From assembly GCA_020064725.1 (NCBI GenBank), contig JAGTWJ010000019.1, positions 3,782,001 through 3,846,000 of the forward strand: a stretch of DNA of 64,000 nt, in the 5' to 3' direction. The translations under genes were made by a program, and so were the position numbers. Below, piece by piece: positions 49,372-60,985 of the stretch (its first letter is position 1; the number at the start of each line of letters is the position of its first letter). The notes beneath the pieces were generated by a model, which had not been told where the DNA came from, did not search any database, and worked only from the letters and a program-made list of their open reading frames with translations. The stretch comes from Drechslerella dactyloides (taxonomy: Eukaryota; Ascomycota; Orbiliomycetes; Orbiliales; Orbiliaceae).

Positions 49372-51645
49372 GGTGACGGATGACGAACGAGTTGATCGCG
49401 TAAGCGCCGGGAGATATTCAATATGGTATTTTGAGCGACGGCGAAGAGATATCGGGAGACCGGAAGAACAGCTTTTCACAAGCTGGGCTTCGGCGCTGTA
49501 TTTAACGCAGTTGGGGACGCGTACGCCGGGTCGCGGAGGCCAGAGATGTCGGTTGGAAGTGACGTCTGCAGGGTTCGGAGCCGGAGTGACTGGACAAGCC
49601 GCGGCCGCGGGGCAAGCTTTCGAAGCTTCCAGACCACAGCCGAGCCGCTGCGCCAATTTACGACCACGGATATCCACATGCAAATACTACCTCTCCAAGT
49701 TAACGTCAACTTAGCCTCGATACCAGACGTCAATTTTCGGGCTCAAAACCAAACTGCTTGTTTGAGAGTGTTACCGAGATTATAATTATCGCCTGTGCCA
49801 GCTTACTATTCCTGAGGATACCGTTAGTGACGCTAACTTTCTTCTTCGTGCGTCTGGTTTACGAGACCAGCTTTCTTTAAACGAGCAGGAAGTTAAATTT
49901 TATTGTATTTATTGGTTTTTTGGCTCCTTATAGTCTTCCTTCTCGAGAACTTATGAATATCTATTCTATTCTTCTACCTCTTCTATCAAGAGAGTACCTA
50001 GAGTATTCGTGACTTCGCAGATATCCGTATAGAGATGGGAACTTCCTGTTATTCCTGCAACAGCAAACAACACGTATACGCGCGTATTTGAAGACCCTTC
50101 TCTCACGGGGTTAGCTAAAAGCAGGAATTCAGGCTAGCTATTATGCTTCGGTAGAATTCTAGAATAGGAAACGCAAATTGAAAATGCAGATATAGCAGAT
50201 GATTGACTCTTAACAAAGATATCTGAGCGTTGTATGCGACCATCCAATAAATCTGAAGCGTCGAGGAGGAACCAGGGAGTATTCCTTACTTCAACGATAC
50301 AATAATTGCGTAGAATATTGAATCGACTAAATGTACTAGCAGTATCTTAAGATTTTTCTCGAGAATCGGATATTTTGCCGGGTCTATGATAGTACATGTA
50401 CAGCGGTCTATAGATGCAGCTGCCCCGGAGAGCTAAACTGAATACTTTGAACGGAGTTTGTCTCGCAAGCCAGACGCCTTCCTTTGGCTGCGAAGAACGG
50501 AGTGCTAAATACGACTCTCGCCTACTGCTCGTATGATCTACTAATTATTTCGACCAATCGATTCAGTCTCTAGCCAATTAGTTGGACGAAGTTGCTAGGT
50601 CGAAGCATGACCTTGCTATAAGATAGTGGCATTATAGTTGAATCCCGGAATTGGGCAAGTCGGAATTAATTAGCTGATTGGTCTCGCTAGGTAATCGAAT
50701 GCCGGTAAATATAAGTAGAAGTCTCGACATTGACGAAAAGTCGATCTTGCCTCACAAGTTAACTTCAGCAATCGGCACTCAAGGACGACGAAGGCGTAGC
50801 TACTAGGCGGTTGCGGTGAACGAATGATCGATCTGGAGGCAACAATGGCGCCGGCTGCAGTCAGAGGGGAACCACAGAGGTATCTAACTGCTGACTAATT
50901 AAAAAATTCTGGAGAGTGTGAGTACAGTTGAACTATCGAGTATCTCATGATAGCTATGGAAGAGCAAATGGAGGAATGGCGTTCCGACAGCTGGAATTTG
51001 CACTCCGCTGCTAATCGAAGCACCCCGGAGCCCGAGCATATCCCGAGCACCTCCCCGAGCATCAGCCCGGAGGCATGACGTGTCCCGGGGCCTGTTTAAA
51101 ATCCCTGCATTCCGCCGAAACGGCCTCGAACATTCCCCTTTTCGAGCGAGTTCACCAACCGAAAATCGCAAGGAGCTTTAGCCAGGGCGGGCAGTTAAGC
51201 TAAGCTCGAGGGCAAGGGAGCACTACTTCAGAAATGCCCTGTCGCGACCTTCACTCCAGTCAAGATTCTCTACTTCACCATCCTCGTCACCCTTCGCCTG
51301 TCCTGCTGCTGTGCTTTGACCTGTCGCTGCCGTAGTGCCTAACGACCGCCGTCTCGATTGTCTCCGTTGTCACGGTGTGCCATCTCCTGCTAATCCGTAC
51401 GTCCTACCTCCTCCAACCTACCCCCTTTAAAATTTTCCGGCGCCTGCAGGTGGCTTGATTTGTGAAATGAAGACGCTGACCTTCCGCCGCGTGCAGGACC
51501 GATTTTCACATCTCCGTCGGAGTGCTGGCCGCTGTCCGACCTCGCCGCCTCCCGCCCAATCCCATCGCCAGCGCGTCTGAACGCCCAGTCCCGCCCGTCC
51601 TGCATTAAAGGCCAGATATCCCATCCCGATATCTGACACTGCTTC
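49372..51645. other. 2.3 kb divergent spacer with AT-rich gene-free block
   Basis: The outer parts should hold the PPPDE-fusion and Gda1 promoters. The middle (about 49790-50900) is AT-richer and TpA-rich, with frequent stops on all frames. No transposase, long terminal repeat or tandem array was recognised. Near 51200-51400 the DNA turns pyrimidine-rich, as in a leader. A candidate 5'-UTR intron runs from GTACGT at 51398 to CTGCAG ending at 51450. Confidence 0.5.
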
Positions 51646-53325
51646 ATGACCGCCCGACGGAGATCCACCAGCCTCACGCAGACGAGCAACAGTAACGACT
51701 GGTCACTCTTCGGACGCGGACACAGCCGGACCCGCTCCGGTGCCACCGACGACCCCTTCGAGCGAACCTCGTATCGCAACGCCGCCCTCGGCGTCTCGTC
51801 CATGCATCCGTCGCCCAGCATGAACCAGTCTGCGAGGTCGAGGTACATCAAGGTTGCGGCGGTGCTGAGCTTTGTCCTGCTGGCGCTGTACTTTCTATCG
51901 CCCAGCGGACGCTCGAGCGTCTCCAGCGTCGTCCCGGGTTCGAAGGGCGGTACTGGCACGACGACGACGAAGAAGACCGACTCGTCATGCACGCGCTACG
52001 TGCTTATGATCGATGCTGGGAGCAGCGGCTCCCGGATACACGTCTACCGCTTCAACACCTGCACGCCAACTCCCGAGCTGGAAAACGAGGAGTTCAAGAT
52101 GATCAAGGGCGGCCTGTCCAGCTACGGCGACAACCCTGAACAAGCAGCCGAGAGCTTGGACGTGTTGATGGAAGTCGCCGTCTTCACGGTCCCGGATAAC
52201 TACAAGTCCTGCACCCCCGTCGCCGTCAAAGCAACGGCAGGCCTGCGGCTCCTCGGCAAGGAGAAATCCGACGCCGTCCTCGCGGCGGTCCGACACCGCC
52301 TCGAGACGAAATACCCCTTCGCCGTCGTCGAAGGCAACGGCGTCTCCGTCATGGACGGCAGCGACGAGGGCGTCTACGCGTGGATCACGACAAACTACCT
52401 CCTCGGCAAGATTGGCGGGCCCGACAAATCCCCCACCGCCGCCGTCTTCGACCTCGGTGGCGCGTCCACCCAGATCGTCTTTGAGCCAACCTTCCCCATT
52501 CGCGGCGGCGGCATGCCTGAGGTCCTCGCGCCCGGCGACCATCACTACGATCTTACATTCGGCGGCCGCTCGTTCGACCTCTACCAGCACTCGCACCTCG
52601 GCTACGGCCTCAATGAGGCCCGCAAGGCCGTGCACAAGGCCGTTCTCGCCGCTAAATTCGGCGACGGCCCCGTCGACAACTCCCGCCCGATCCTAAACCC
52701 TTGCATCGCGCCAGGCATGTGGCGCGAAGTCGAAGTCGACGGCACGAAAGTCAACATGACCGGCCCACCGAACTCCGCCGCCCCCCTCTGCCGCAGCTTC
52801 GCCGAATCGATCCTCCACAAGGACGAGGACTGCAAGTTGGCACCGTGCTCCTTCAACGGCATCCACCAGCCGTCGCTGGCCAAGACGTTCGCGCGGGAGG
52901 ACGTTTACATCTTCTCGTACTTCTACGACCGCACGCAGCCGCTCGGTATGCCGAGCAGCTTCACGCTCGAGGAGCTGCGGGACTTGGCGGCCAAGGTGTG
53001 CGAGGGTGAGAGCGGGTGGAGCATGTTTTCGGCGGTGAAGGGCGCGCTGGAGGAGCTGAGGGACCGGCCGGAGCATTGTTTGGATTTGAACTTCCAGCTG
53101 GCGCTGCTGCATACCGGGTATGAGATACCGCTGCATCGGGAGGTGAAGATTGCGAAGAAGATCAAGGGGAATGAGCTGGGATGGTGTCTGGGTGCTAGGT
53201 AAGCTGCGAATATCTAAAGTCCTCGTACAGGCTGAATCATATACTAACGGGGTGTGTTTTGTAGTTTGCCGCTGCTGGAGCCCAACTCTGGCTGGAAATG
53301 TCGGATTAAAGAGGTTGGTCACTAG
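51646..53325 (+). CDS. gda1: Golgi guanosine-diphosphatase (GDA1/CD39 apyrase family)
   Basis: It hydrolyses GDP to GMP in the Golgi lumen, allowing GDP-mannose antiport and mannosylation. Two exons (51646-53198, 53265-53325) encode 537 residues. It has a cytosolic basic N-terminus of about 65 residues, then one membrane span (about 67-84), giving type II topology, then a Ser/Thr-rich stem. Apyrase regions appear in order: MIDAGSSGSR (121-130), KATAGLRLLG, YAWITTNYLLG with the catalytic Glu just before it, VFDLGGASTQIVFE, and near the C-terminus LNFQLALLHTGYE. The intron falls within the final conserved segment (LGWCLGASLPLL); unspliced RNA would end six codons early relative to the family. 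Branch point TACTAACG is perfect. Confidence 0.94.
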
Positions 53326-54015
53326 ATTGGCGTTGATGTCTATACCGCATCATGGACGGACGGCGTGAATGTCGTCGCTACTATAGATTGGTTTGTTCAG
53401 TTTGGGGGGGCCGCGCTGCGGGGCCGACGGTAGCCTCGATGCCTGGGTGCAGTAACATGGCGTGTATGCATGCGTGCATGTGTATATGTTGATGATGTTG
53501 ATGGTGCACATGCGTACGCAACTTCGTTTGTATAATATTTATAATCATAGCATAGATTCTACTAGTATAATGAATGTTGATGTTGAGTTCGCACATGCAG
53601 ACTGCAATTAGATCTTCAGCCTTTCATGCGTGATAGCACCACGTCACAGCTAGGCCGGTGCGTGGAATTCGTAGATGTGCTGAATTTATGAAGAGTGAAG
53701 TGATTGAAGCTAGTAATAAATCTAAGCAACATGATGCTTTTACAAACCGAATAGCAACGGCAGCATGCAGACATGCCTACACCCTGCAGCAGGATACAGC
53801 CCCTACTGCTGGACCGTGTGAAAATAAACTAGAATGAGATAAAAATGATTCCGCTTCACCTATCGATGGAAATGAACCCAAACACACCCGCTGCCTTAAC
53901 ACACTACACGTAACCCGAACGTAGATCTGTCCGAACACTCTTAGAATACGGTAACGTAACCGCCAACCCCCACACCGCCCATGCGCACGTCCTGTCAATT
54001 CACTCGAGACGACAT
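53326..54015. other. Convergent spacer
   Basis: 690 bases between the Gda1 and eIF4E stops. TGATGTTGATG-type words and TGCATGCGTGCATG runs occur. No gene was seen. Confidence 0.6.
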
Positions 54016-54988
54016 CTACTTCTTCGCGGCGCTCGACGTGTCTTCTAGCGCCTTGTAGCCCTTGTGCTCGCTGTGTTTCTTGTAGTAGTAGTTTTGCGGC
54101 GGCGGCCGTAGCTCTGGCGCTAGGCTGCCGAGGACGCGGTTGAGGATTGCGTCGATGGATTTCTGGTTGGAGCCGTCGCGGTGCCAGATGAGGACCAGAT
54201 GGGCATTGAAGCGGACGGATATAGACACGCCGCAGATGTCGTCGCCTGCAAATGAGTTGATTAATTGTCAGTTAAATTGAACCGGTGAAGTGGTATATGG
54301 GGTGGATGGGTAGTTGATGTACGCACCCTTCTCGACGACCTCTTGTAGAACCTCGCCGATTGCCATCATCAGGGTCTCCTTCCAGAATTCGGACGAGTTG
54401 TTGCTCGCTTTGGAGATGCGGAAGGTCCAGGCGCCGCCTTTGTTGTTCCGGGGGTCTTCCCAGATTGGCTTGACGTTCTTCTTGAACATGAGCAGCGAGT
54501 CGCGCAGGGCGAGCGACTCGAAGGGGGTGTTGTTGAACACCTGCCAGAAGTCCTGTTCACCAAAATTAGCATCTACGCACACATTGAGCACTCTATAAAC
54601 CTATACGGAGGATATATCTGCTGTATAGATGAATGATGTTGTGGCAATTTCGGATACATACCTGAATGGTGCTAATGTGCGCCAGCTCCTTCAGCTGCGA
54701 CGCATACGAGTCGCTTCCCGCCGCGGCCGCGGAACTCGCACTCTCGGTATGGTACTTGTCGTGCCAGAACGTCCACTCGTGCCGCAACGGCAGCGGCCGC
54801 AGCTTCTTCAGCATCGTGTGCCGGAGCTCGGCGCGGTTGCCCATGCGTTCGATCACCGGCGATCCGTCGTTGGTGGGCGAGCTGCCCGGCGAGTTGCCTG
54901 AGGAGGAGGCATCGGGCGACGCGGCCGGCGGCGAATGCGACTTTGCTCCGTTGACGTGGAGAGAAGGTACCGGCGTCGTCGTTGCCAT
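54016..54988 (-). CDS. Translation initiation factor eIF4E, class II (4EHP-like)
   Basis: It binds the mRNA 5' cap. Three exons (54988-54662, 54552-54327, 54245-54016) encode 260 residues. A Ser/Pro-rich N-terminus of about 70 residues precedes the fold (LPLRHEWTFWHDKY). The loop where class I factors carry the stacking Trp56 lacks Trp and has SDSYASQLKELAHIST, resembling metazoan 4EHP, which has Tyr. The second cap-stacking Trp and its Glu are kept in IWEDPRNNKGGAW. DFWQVFNN carries the dorsal Trp that contacts eIF4G-type partners. It may therefore be the alternative, weak or regulatory factor rather than the main eIF4E. That role is inference. Confidence 0.88.
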
Positions 54989-56272
54989 CGTGTAGAGTAC
55001 TTGTATATGTGAATGTATGGAGTCGAGTTTATACGACCTGGGTAATGGCGGCTATATAAGCTGTGCTAAGGGTCCCGATCCGGCGAACAAACGTATTGTT
55101 GAGGAGCTGTATAAGGGGTGTGCGTCGACAAGAGTCCACGGCCGAAATCTAGGATACGGTGAACGTACGGACGTCCGGATGGAAGCTCAGGAGGCGGCGT
55201 CGAAGCAGTGATATAAGTATCAGTCAAGGCTAGTTGATAGTACCGGGTTATCGGTTGGAATGGATGGACGGGTGGCGGCGTCAATTAATCCAAAGCTTCG
55301 CGGTCACGGGCGATTCAAGGCCGAAGGGACGGAGTGGATTCTCTTAAAGGGAGGAATGCGTACGTTTACAGCCGGCTTGAAAAGGAGGATAATGTAATTA
55401 ACAGATTCCAATGGTCCGTCGACCGTACCTGCTTTCCTTAAGTATCTACACGCATGCATGCACGCCTGCCATCATGCCACAGCTTCCAGCCAGCTTCCAA
55501 CGATGCTAGTCAGGAGACATCCAATCCACGGTGGGTCGAACAGCCCAGCTCACCGAGCTTGCCCTGCTCAATTTCTCCAGGGCCCTGCGGTTTCATCTTT
55601 GTTTGGAGAGGCACGGACATGGATTAGCGCCGGCGCAGCCAATCGCGTCGGTTGAGATGGTTTCCCTCAACACCACCGCCTGGCGTGTGAATCAGGAATC
55701 CTCCTGAGCTTACGTTTGAGATCCGGCTAGTGCGCTCGTCATCGGGGCGTCCATGTGGTCGCCATCCGCTGAGACGAGACCGTGAGCCCGCTGCTGGGGT
55801 GCGGTGGGTGGTTACAGGCCTAGACGGTACTGCCTGCATGCATGCATCTTACATAGCCAGGGTTTTCCTGTCGCTTGCGAGCCTGCGGATGCCAGTTGCC
55901 GTTCATGCGAAGGGTTCTTTCGATGCAATGCGCGAGTGAGATATATCTGAAACATAACTCTGTATTCACCTGTACATGCATTGTTACGAGGTTCCTACAC
56001 AGGATACAGGTCCGGTCCATACATACATGCTGTTCGTCAAGTGGCTGGGCTGGCGGTTGAAGGGGATGGATGATATCAGACTGGCCTGCTTCTGTCCTGC
56101 ATGTCGTGCAACCCGAGCTGCAGGGGCAGCTGGCATCCTGGCTGCAGCGTCCGAGTCCAAGCTCAAGCTCGCGATGGCTGAGCCCTGCCAAGGTGCAGCG
56201 CAGCGCGATGGCCGAAATCGTGCAAAGCTCCGCTCGAGTGCCCCCGTCTTGTGCCGACTGTCGAGCCGTCTC
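54989..56272. other. Intergenic, no gene seen
   Basis: 1.3 kb between the eIF4E start and the Las1 stop. It contains GCATGCATGCATG runs (55448-55465, 55836-55848). Short frames carry no motifs. It includes the eIF4E promoter. Confidence 0.6.
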
Positions 56273-57896
56273 TTACGCAATTCCCATTGGCTTCGGAACC
56301 CAGCTTTCTTCAGCTCTGCGGAATCTTGCCGCCCTTCTGCCGGATGGCGTAACCGTGCACGCATCCTGAATGGCTTGGGCCGCTGCCGTGGTGGACACGT
56401 CGAGGGCTTTTCTGGCAGCCCACTGCTCGCGTTGGGCTTGCAGCGATCTGAGTTTCGCCTCGAAGTCCTCGAGCTCCTGGTCCATGTCTACATCTGCATC
56501 CTTATCGGAGTTTGCGAGACCCGGATCTTGAGGCGCCTGGTCTGCAGCTGCAGAAGTGGGCTTCGGCGCGTTCGCGAGCCGCTTCTTCGCCGCCGTGCAT
56601 GCTTGAGAATACTTGGTTTCAAGCAGGCTCGATTGACTGATCGCATACTCCGCTAGTCGGAGACACCTAGTTTTGCGATATCGATCAGCAACGTTAGCTC
56701 GAACATGTCGTGGAATGGTTTCTAAGATAATCCTTACCACATGTTCTGAGACAGTATGCACCGAGAGACGATATCATCGGTCAAGGAGGCGCTGCCCGCG
56801 GCCAGCTGGCCCTTCATCACAAGCAGGACCAAGAACTCGAGCCATTGGTAGGTGTACTCGCTCTCTGTCTCAGCAAAGTCGTCTCTACTATTAGCTTCGG
56901 TATCTTCCACTTCCTGCAAAGCTTCCAGAACCGTATTGATAAGGTCGGCCGTAAAGTCTTCGATGCGCGCATCCAGATGCCGGATCAGTGGCTTCCAGGC
57001 ATTCGTCGTCTTGTATATCGACATCATCGTACTACAGCAGCCGTACGTTTAGCACGAACACGGCGACGCTGAAACTTATAAAGAACTCACCCGCTCTCCT
57101 CCATGGCAAGCAGATGCTCATGGACGAGTATCTCGAGGAAAAGCCCGTGCCCAGCCGACCCTTTGAATATGCCTGCCAGTTCCGCACAGATACTCGCCTC
57201 CTCCTTCTCCCCCTTCCTCGTCGCTGCCTCCCGAGACCGTCCCTGGACACCTTTCTTGAGAGTCTCCCATCTATCCAGCAACGACTGCACCCGGGAAATC
57301 TGCGCCTGGTCCACCGGCCTCCCCGCACTCCCTCCAATCTCATCCTCAACGCCACCGGATGAATCGATCCTGTCCCAGTAGTGCACCCACAGCCAGTCCA
57401 ACGCCCTCGAGCATGTCGTCCGTAACACCCCAATCGACGGCAACCCTTCATGCGTAGCAGCGTGTCGGACATCCACAAACGAGGCCGGAAGATCCAGCTC
57501 CTGCGCGAGATTGTACATCGATACCGCGAAATGGGACCTTTGCGCCGGATCAAGCAGCCCGTTGACGAAGCGACAGATGGCAGTGGCGTATCCCATGCGC
57601 ACCATCAACTCTGACTGGCGCGGAGTATCGTGTATGAAGCATTCTGTAAGCTGTGCCGTCGATTCTATCGCGTGCGGCAGGCGTCCTCTGGTAGACCAGG
57701 CTCGAACCTATATATTTCCAGCAATTAGCTCTATCCGTGACTATAATGTAAGCTAGCTGAATAGTGGGCGGGTGTTTACGATTTCCAGCGCGCGCGGTCG
57801 GCCATCGTTTCCGTCTGCGTGCTCGTAGAGCAGCACCTTGAGGGACTTGAGCTCCTCAATGGACGACCAGACGGTCAGTCGCGGTGGTTGCAACAT
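56273..57896 (-). CDS. las1: Las1, endoribonuclease of pre-rRNA ITS2 processing
   Basis: Las1, with the kinase Grc3, cuts ITS2 in 27S pre-rRNA in the nucleolus. Four exons (57896-57780, 57707-57091, 57031-56738, 56666-56273) encode 473 residues. The HEPN nuclease motif R-H-X3-H is visible as VRHAATHEGLPS near residue 120, after the conserved SFVD. The N-terminal WSSIEELKSLKVLLY and the RGRLPHAIEST segment fit the family. The tail holds an acidic stretch, a Gln/Arg-rich helix (LRSLQAQREQW) and a short conserved-looking end SWVPKPMGIA. Introns are 59 to 72 nt. It is divergent from NAD kinase over 506 bases. Confidence 0.92.
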
Positions 57897-58402
57897 TTAG
57901 CGGGGAGTTGGTCGCATGGCTGGAATGTGATCAGTCGGGTCCTTCACATTGGAAATTTTTAGATGTGCGACCCGAGATTCCCTGTTGGACGCCGGGGAAG
58001 GTGCTCGGGAAGAGCCGCCCGGAGTCGATGACATAATCCGCAACTGCAACACCAACGCGGAAGCTAAAAGTGGTGACGAGCGCTCAGCTCCGCAGGGCGG
58101 GCCGGCTGGGACTCGAGCTCCCGTCAATGCTTACATGCCGGAGGCGATAGGCGCCCTGTATCTCGACCTTCCCAGCAATAAATTCCGCTGCGAAATGCTC
58201 GGCGCTCCCCAACGTTCTCTGGTTCCATGAGGCTCTATAACTACCGAAGCACTTTGCGATAGCAGGCGTCTGCGTTCCATTTCATTCCGAGGTTACTCAC
58301 TGGTGGTACAGCGCCAGCTCTGCCAATTGTTTTTCGAACTCACGAATCTCCTGAGTTACATCTCCTCAGATAGCAGTCGACCAAGCACTTGGCATAATCA
58401 CG
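57897..58402. promoter_or_regulatory. Divergent promoter of Las1 and NAD kinase genes
   Basis: 506 bases between two opposite starts, holding both promoters. No recognised binding site was seen. Confidence 0.5.
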
Positions 58403-60350
58403 ATGGCCGGATCAAGAGGCAGCTCGACCGGGGACAGCGACGGGGAGGGCACCATGATGGATGTGAGTGACGTAGTATTCCGCATATCGCTCAATCAGGA
58501 ATCCGTCTCCCAACGCCACCACGACAATTCGATTCCCGCAAGCTAACGATGACATTTCATCACGCGAATATAGCAAGGTGCACGCAATCACTCTCTTGAA
58601 GTCCTTTTCGACCCGGGAATTCAGGCTATGAGACGGCGGAAATCATCAATGGTCGCGGGAAACCACTCTTTAAGCTCGTGCTTCGTGCACGAGATGCTCG
58701 AGGCGCAGCGGTTGAACAGCCTCCATCATGCGCAGAAGGTTGTGGATGCGCAGGCGGGTGTCTGTGTGGATGGGTTCATCGACGAGCGACAGTCAGAGGA
58801 AGGCGCTGGCGCCTCGCGAATATTGACGAAGAAGCAACTGTCCGATATGGCGATTGGTGTCCGCGAGCTGAGCAAGCATCTGGGTGTGTTTTGACGCTGT
58901 AATCCAAAAGCTGCTGGTGCCTCCATGCTGATATGGGTCCCCGTCTTAATAGGGAGTTTACGTATGAAACTCCCGAAGAAGAATGTCCGGATTGTGATCG
59001 TTGCGAAGACGCAAGACCACGAGAACATTGCTCATACAAGAGAACTCTTGGAGTGGCTTTTGACCGAGTTTGGAGATTTCGTCGTGTTGGTCACCAAAGA
59101 ACCCATCTAAAGCTGGACCGCCTTAAGGGGCCAAGCTAGACTGTTTGCTAACACTTCAGTAGATATATTGAAGATATGCTGGAGAACCATTCAATAATGG
59201 ACATTAATGGCCTTGTCGCAAAGTCTGCTGGTTTTGGAGAACGTATCCACTACTGGACTCCCGATTTTTGCACAAAGCACCCTCATCTATTTGACCTTGT
59301 CATATCGGTAGGTCGATTCAGGACGTTACCATTCACTTTATGACGGACCAATGGAAGTTGATATCGGATTGTAGCTCGGTGGCGACGGGACGGTTTTATA
59401 TACCAGCTGGCTCTTTCAGAAGATCGTTCCACCCGTAATTTCGTTCTCCCTTGGCTCTCTCGGCTTCTTGACAAAGTTCGACTTTGGCAACTTTCGGAAG
59501 ATTCTTCGTGATGCCTATGACGTTGGCATCACCATCAGCTTGCGGATGGTAAGCTGACCCCCCGTCATCCATCCCTAATCTCCATCTGATGCGATCTAAT
59601 TTATTGCCTATCGTTGCTCTAGCGATTCGAGTGCACCGTCATGCGAGCGAACAACAAGGACCACAGCCGCGACATTTGCCATGAAATCTGCGAGCAAGAA
59701 AGGGAAGAACCAACGCATAAGCCAGGGGAATCGTACACCGTCCTGAACGAAATCGTCGTCGACCGCGGCCCGAACGCAACCTTATCTTCAACGGAGCTCT
59801 TCGCCGACGGCGAGCACCTGACATCCGTGCAGGCGGACGGCATCTGCATCGCGACACCAACCGGATCAACCGCCTACTCGCTGGCGGCCGGCGGAAGTTT
59901 AAGTCACCCGGATAACCCGGTGATGCTTATCAGTCCTATCTGCGCGCATTCCTTATCCTTTAGACCGATCATTTTGCCGGACTCGATGGTCGTTCGAATC
60001 GCAGTGCCGTACGACGCCAGAACATCGGCGTGGGCTAGTTTTGACGGGAAGGAAAGGGTCGAGTTGCATCGTATGTTCTCTTTGAGGCGTGGGTCTACAT
60101 GGATGTGTTTACAATGCTAACGGTTATCTAGGGGGTGACTATGTTACTGTAGCTGCTTCGAGATTTCCATTTGCGTTCATTCAATCGAAGGCTCACCAGG
60201 GCGATTGGTTTGACAGCTTAAGCAGAACGTTGCAGGTGAGGAGTCTACATGTTCCATTTCAGCACGTATAGGAGCGAGATACTAACGTTAAATGTGATAT
60301 AGTGGAACTCGCGGACTGCTAGACAGAAGGCGTATGATAATCCACAATAG
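58403..60350 (+). CDS. NAD kinase
   Basis: It phosphorylates NAD(H) to NADP(H). Eight exons (58403-58462, 58574-58883, 58953-59085, 59163-59307, 59375-59548, 59623-60070, 60132-60235, 60303-60350) encode 473 residues. Signatures: LGGDGT (217-222), the phosphate-binding and catalytic Asp motif; SFSLGSLGFL; and TPTGSTAYSLAAGG. N-terminal TKKQLSDMAIGVRELSKHLG is typical of fungal cytosolic enzymes, and no mitochondrial presequence is evident. The exon 3/4 junction is the least certain: a GTTGGT donor and TAG acceptor give FVVYIEDML, which fits the family; an alternative CAG acceptor three bases earlier adds one Arg. Confidence 0.9.
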
Positions 60351-60985
60351 ATGTGCGAGCTCCTCTCGCTATCTGTTTTGCATCTTTTCGATTGGTGATG
60401 GAGATTGCGCTGGTGGCGCCTATTGGGGTATTTATCCTGGTAGTAATATCGAAGGTCTAGCTAGTTTCATTATATACTTATATCCTGGCTGGATATTGTG
60501 GCTTTATGATGCAGCTATACTTCGATGAAACTATTGTACGCGGTCCTATTAGCTTTGCTTTCGGCGTTAGAATGCGATGCCCGGGAGATAGCAAACAGCG
60601 ACACCAGCACTATCAAAAGCAGACTATCAATTTATTCCGTCAATAGATTTAAGAACGTGAAAGTGAGGAGATATGAGATTATCACGCACCAGTGCCAATA
60701 GTGCACGTTATCCAATCGAATCGAAATGGTGTACTAGACACCAACTCGTGTTGCGGCATGACGTCGACGTCGACATGGGTTGAACTCCACGAGCTTATGA
60801 ATCAAGTCCAGTATCGCTCCATTGATCCCAGAATCTGAACACCAGCCGAACGTGGACCTTGCGAGCCGTTATTCCTCCGCATTAATCCCGAAACGTTCAT
60901 AACCAAGCTACTTAAGCAAGGACAGACATCTCGGTCCGGTCTCCGCATCAATCCAATTACAGCCCGGTAGTCCCTTCCTACACCC
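60351..60985 (+). other. Spacer between NAD kinase and glyoxalase II
   Basis: 635 bases in tandem orientation. No gene was seen. It should contain the glyoxalase II promoter. Confidence 0.6.
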
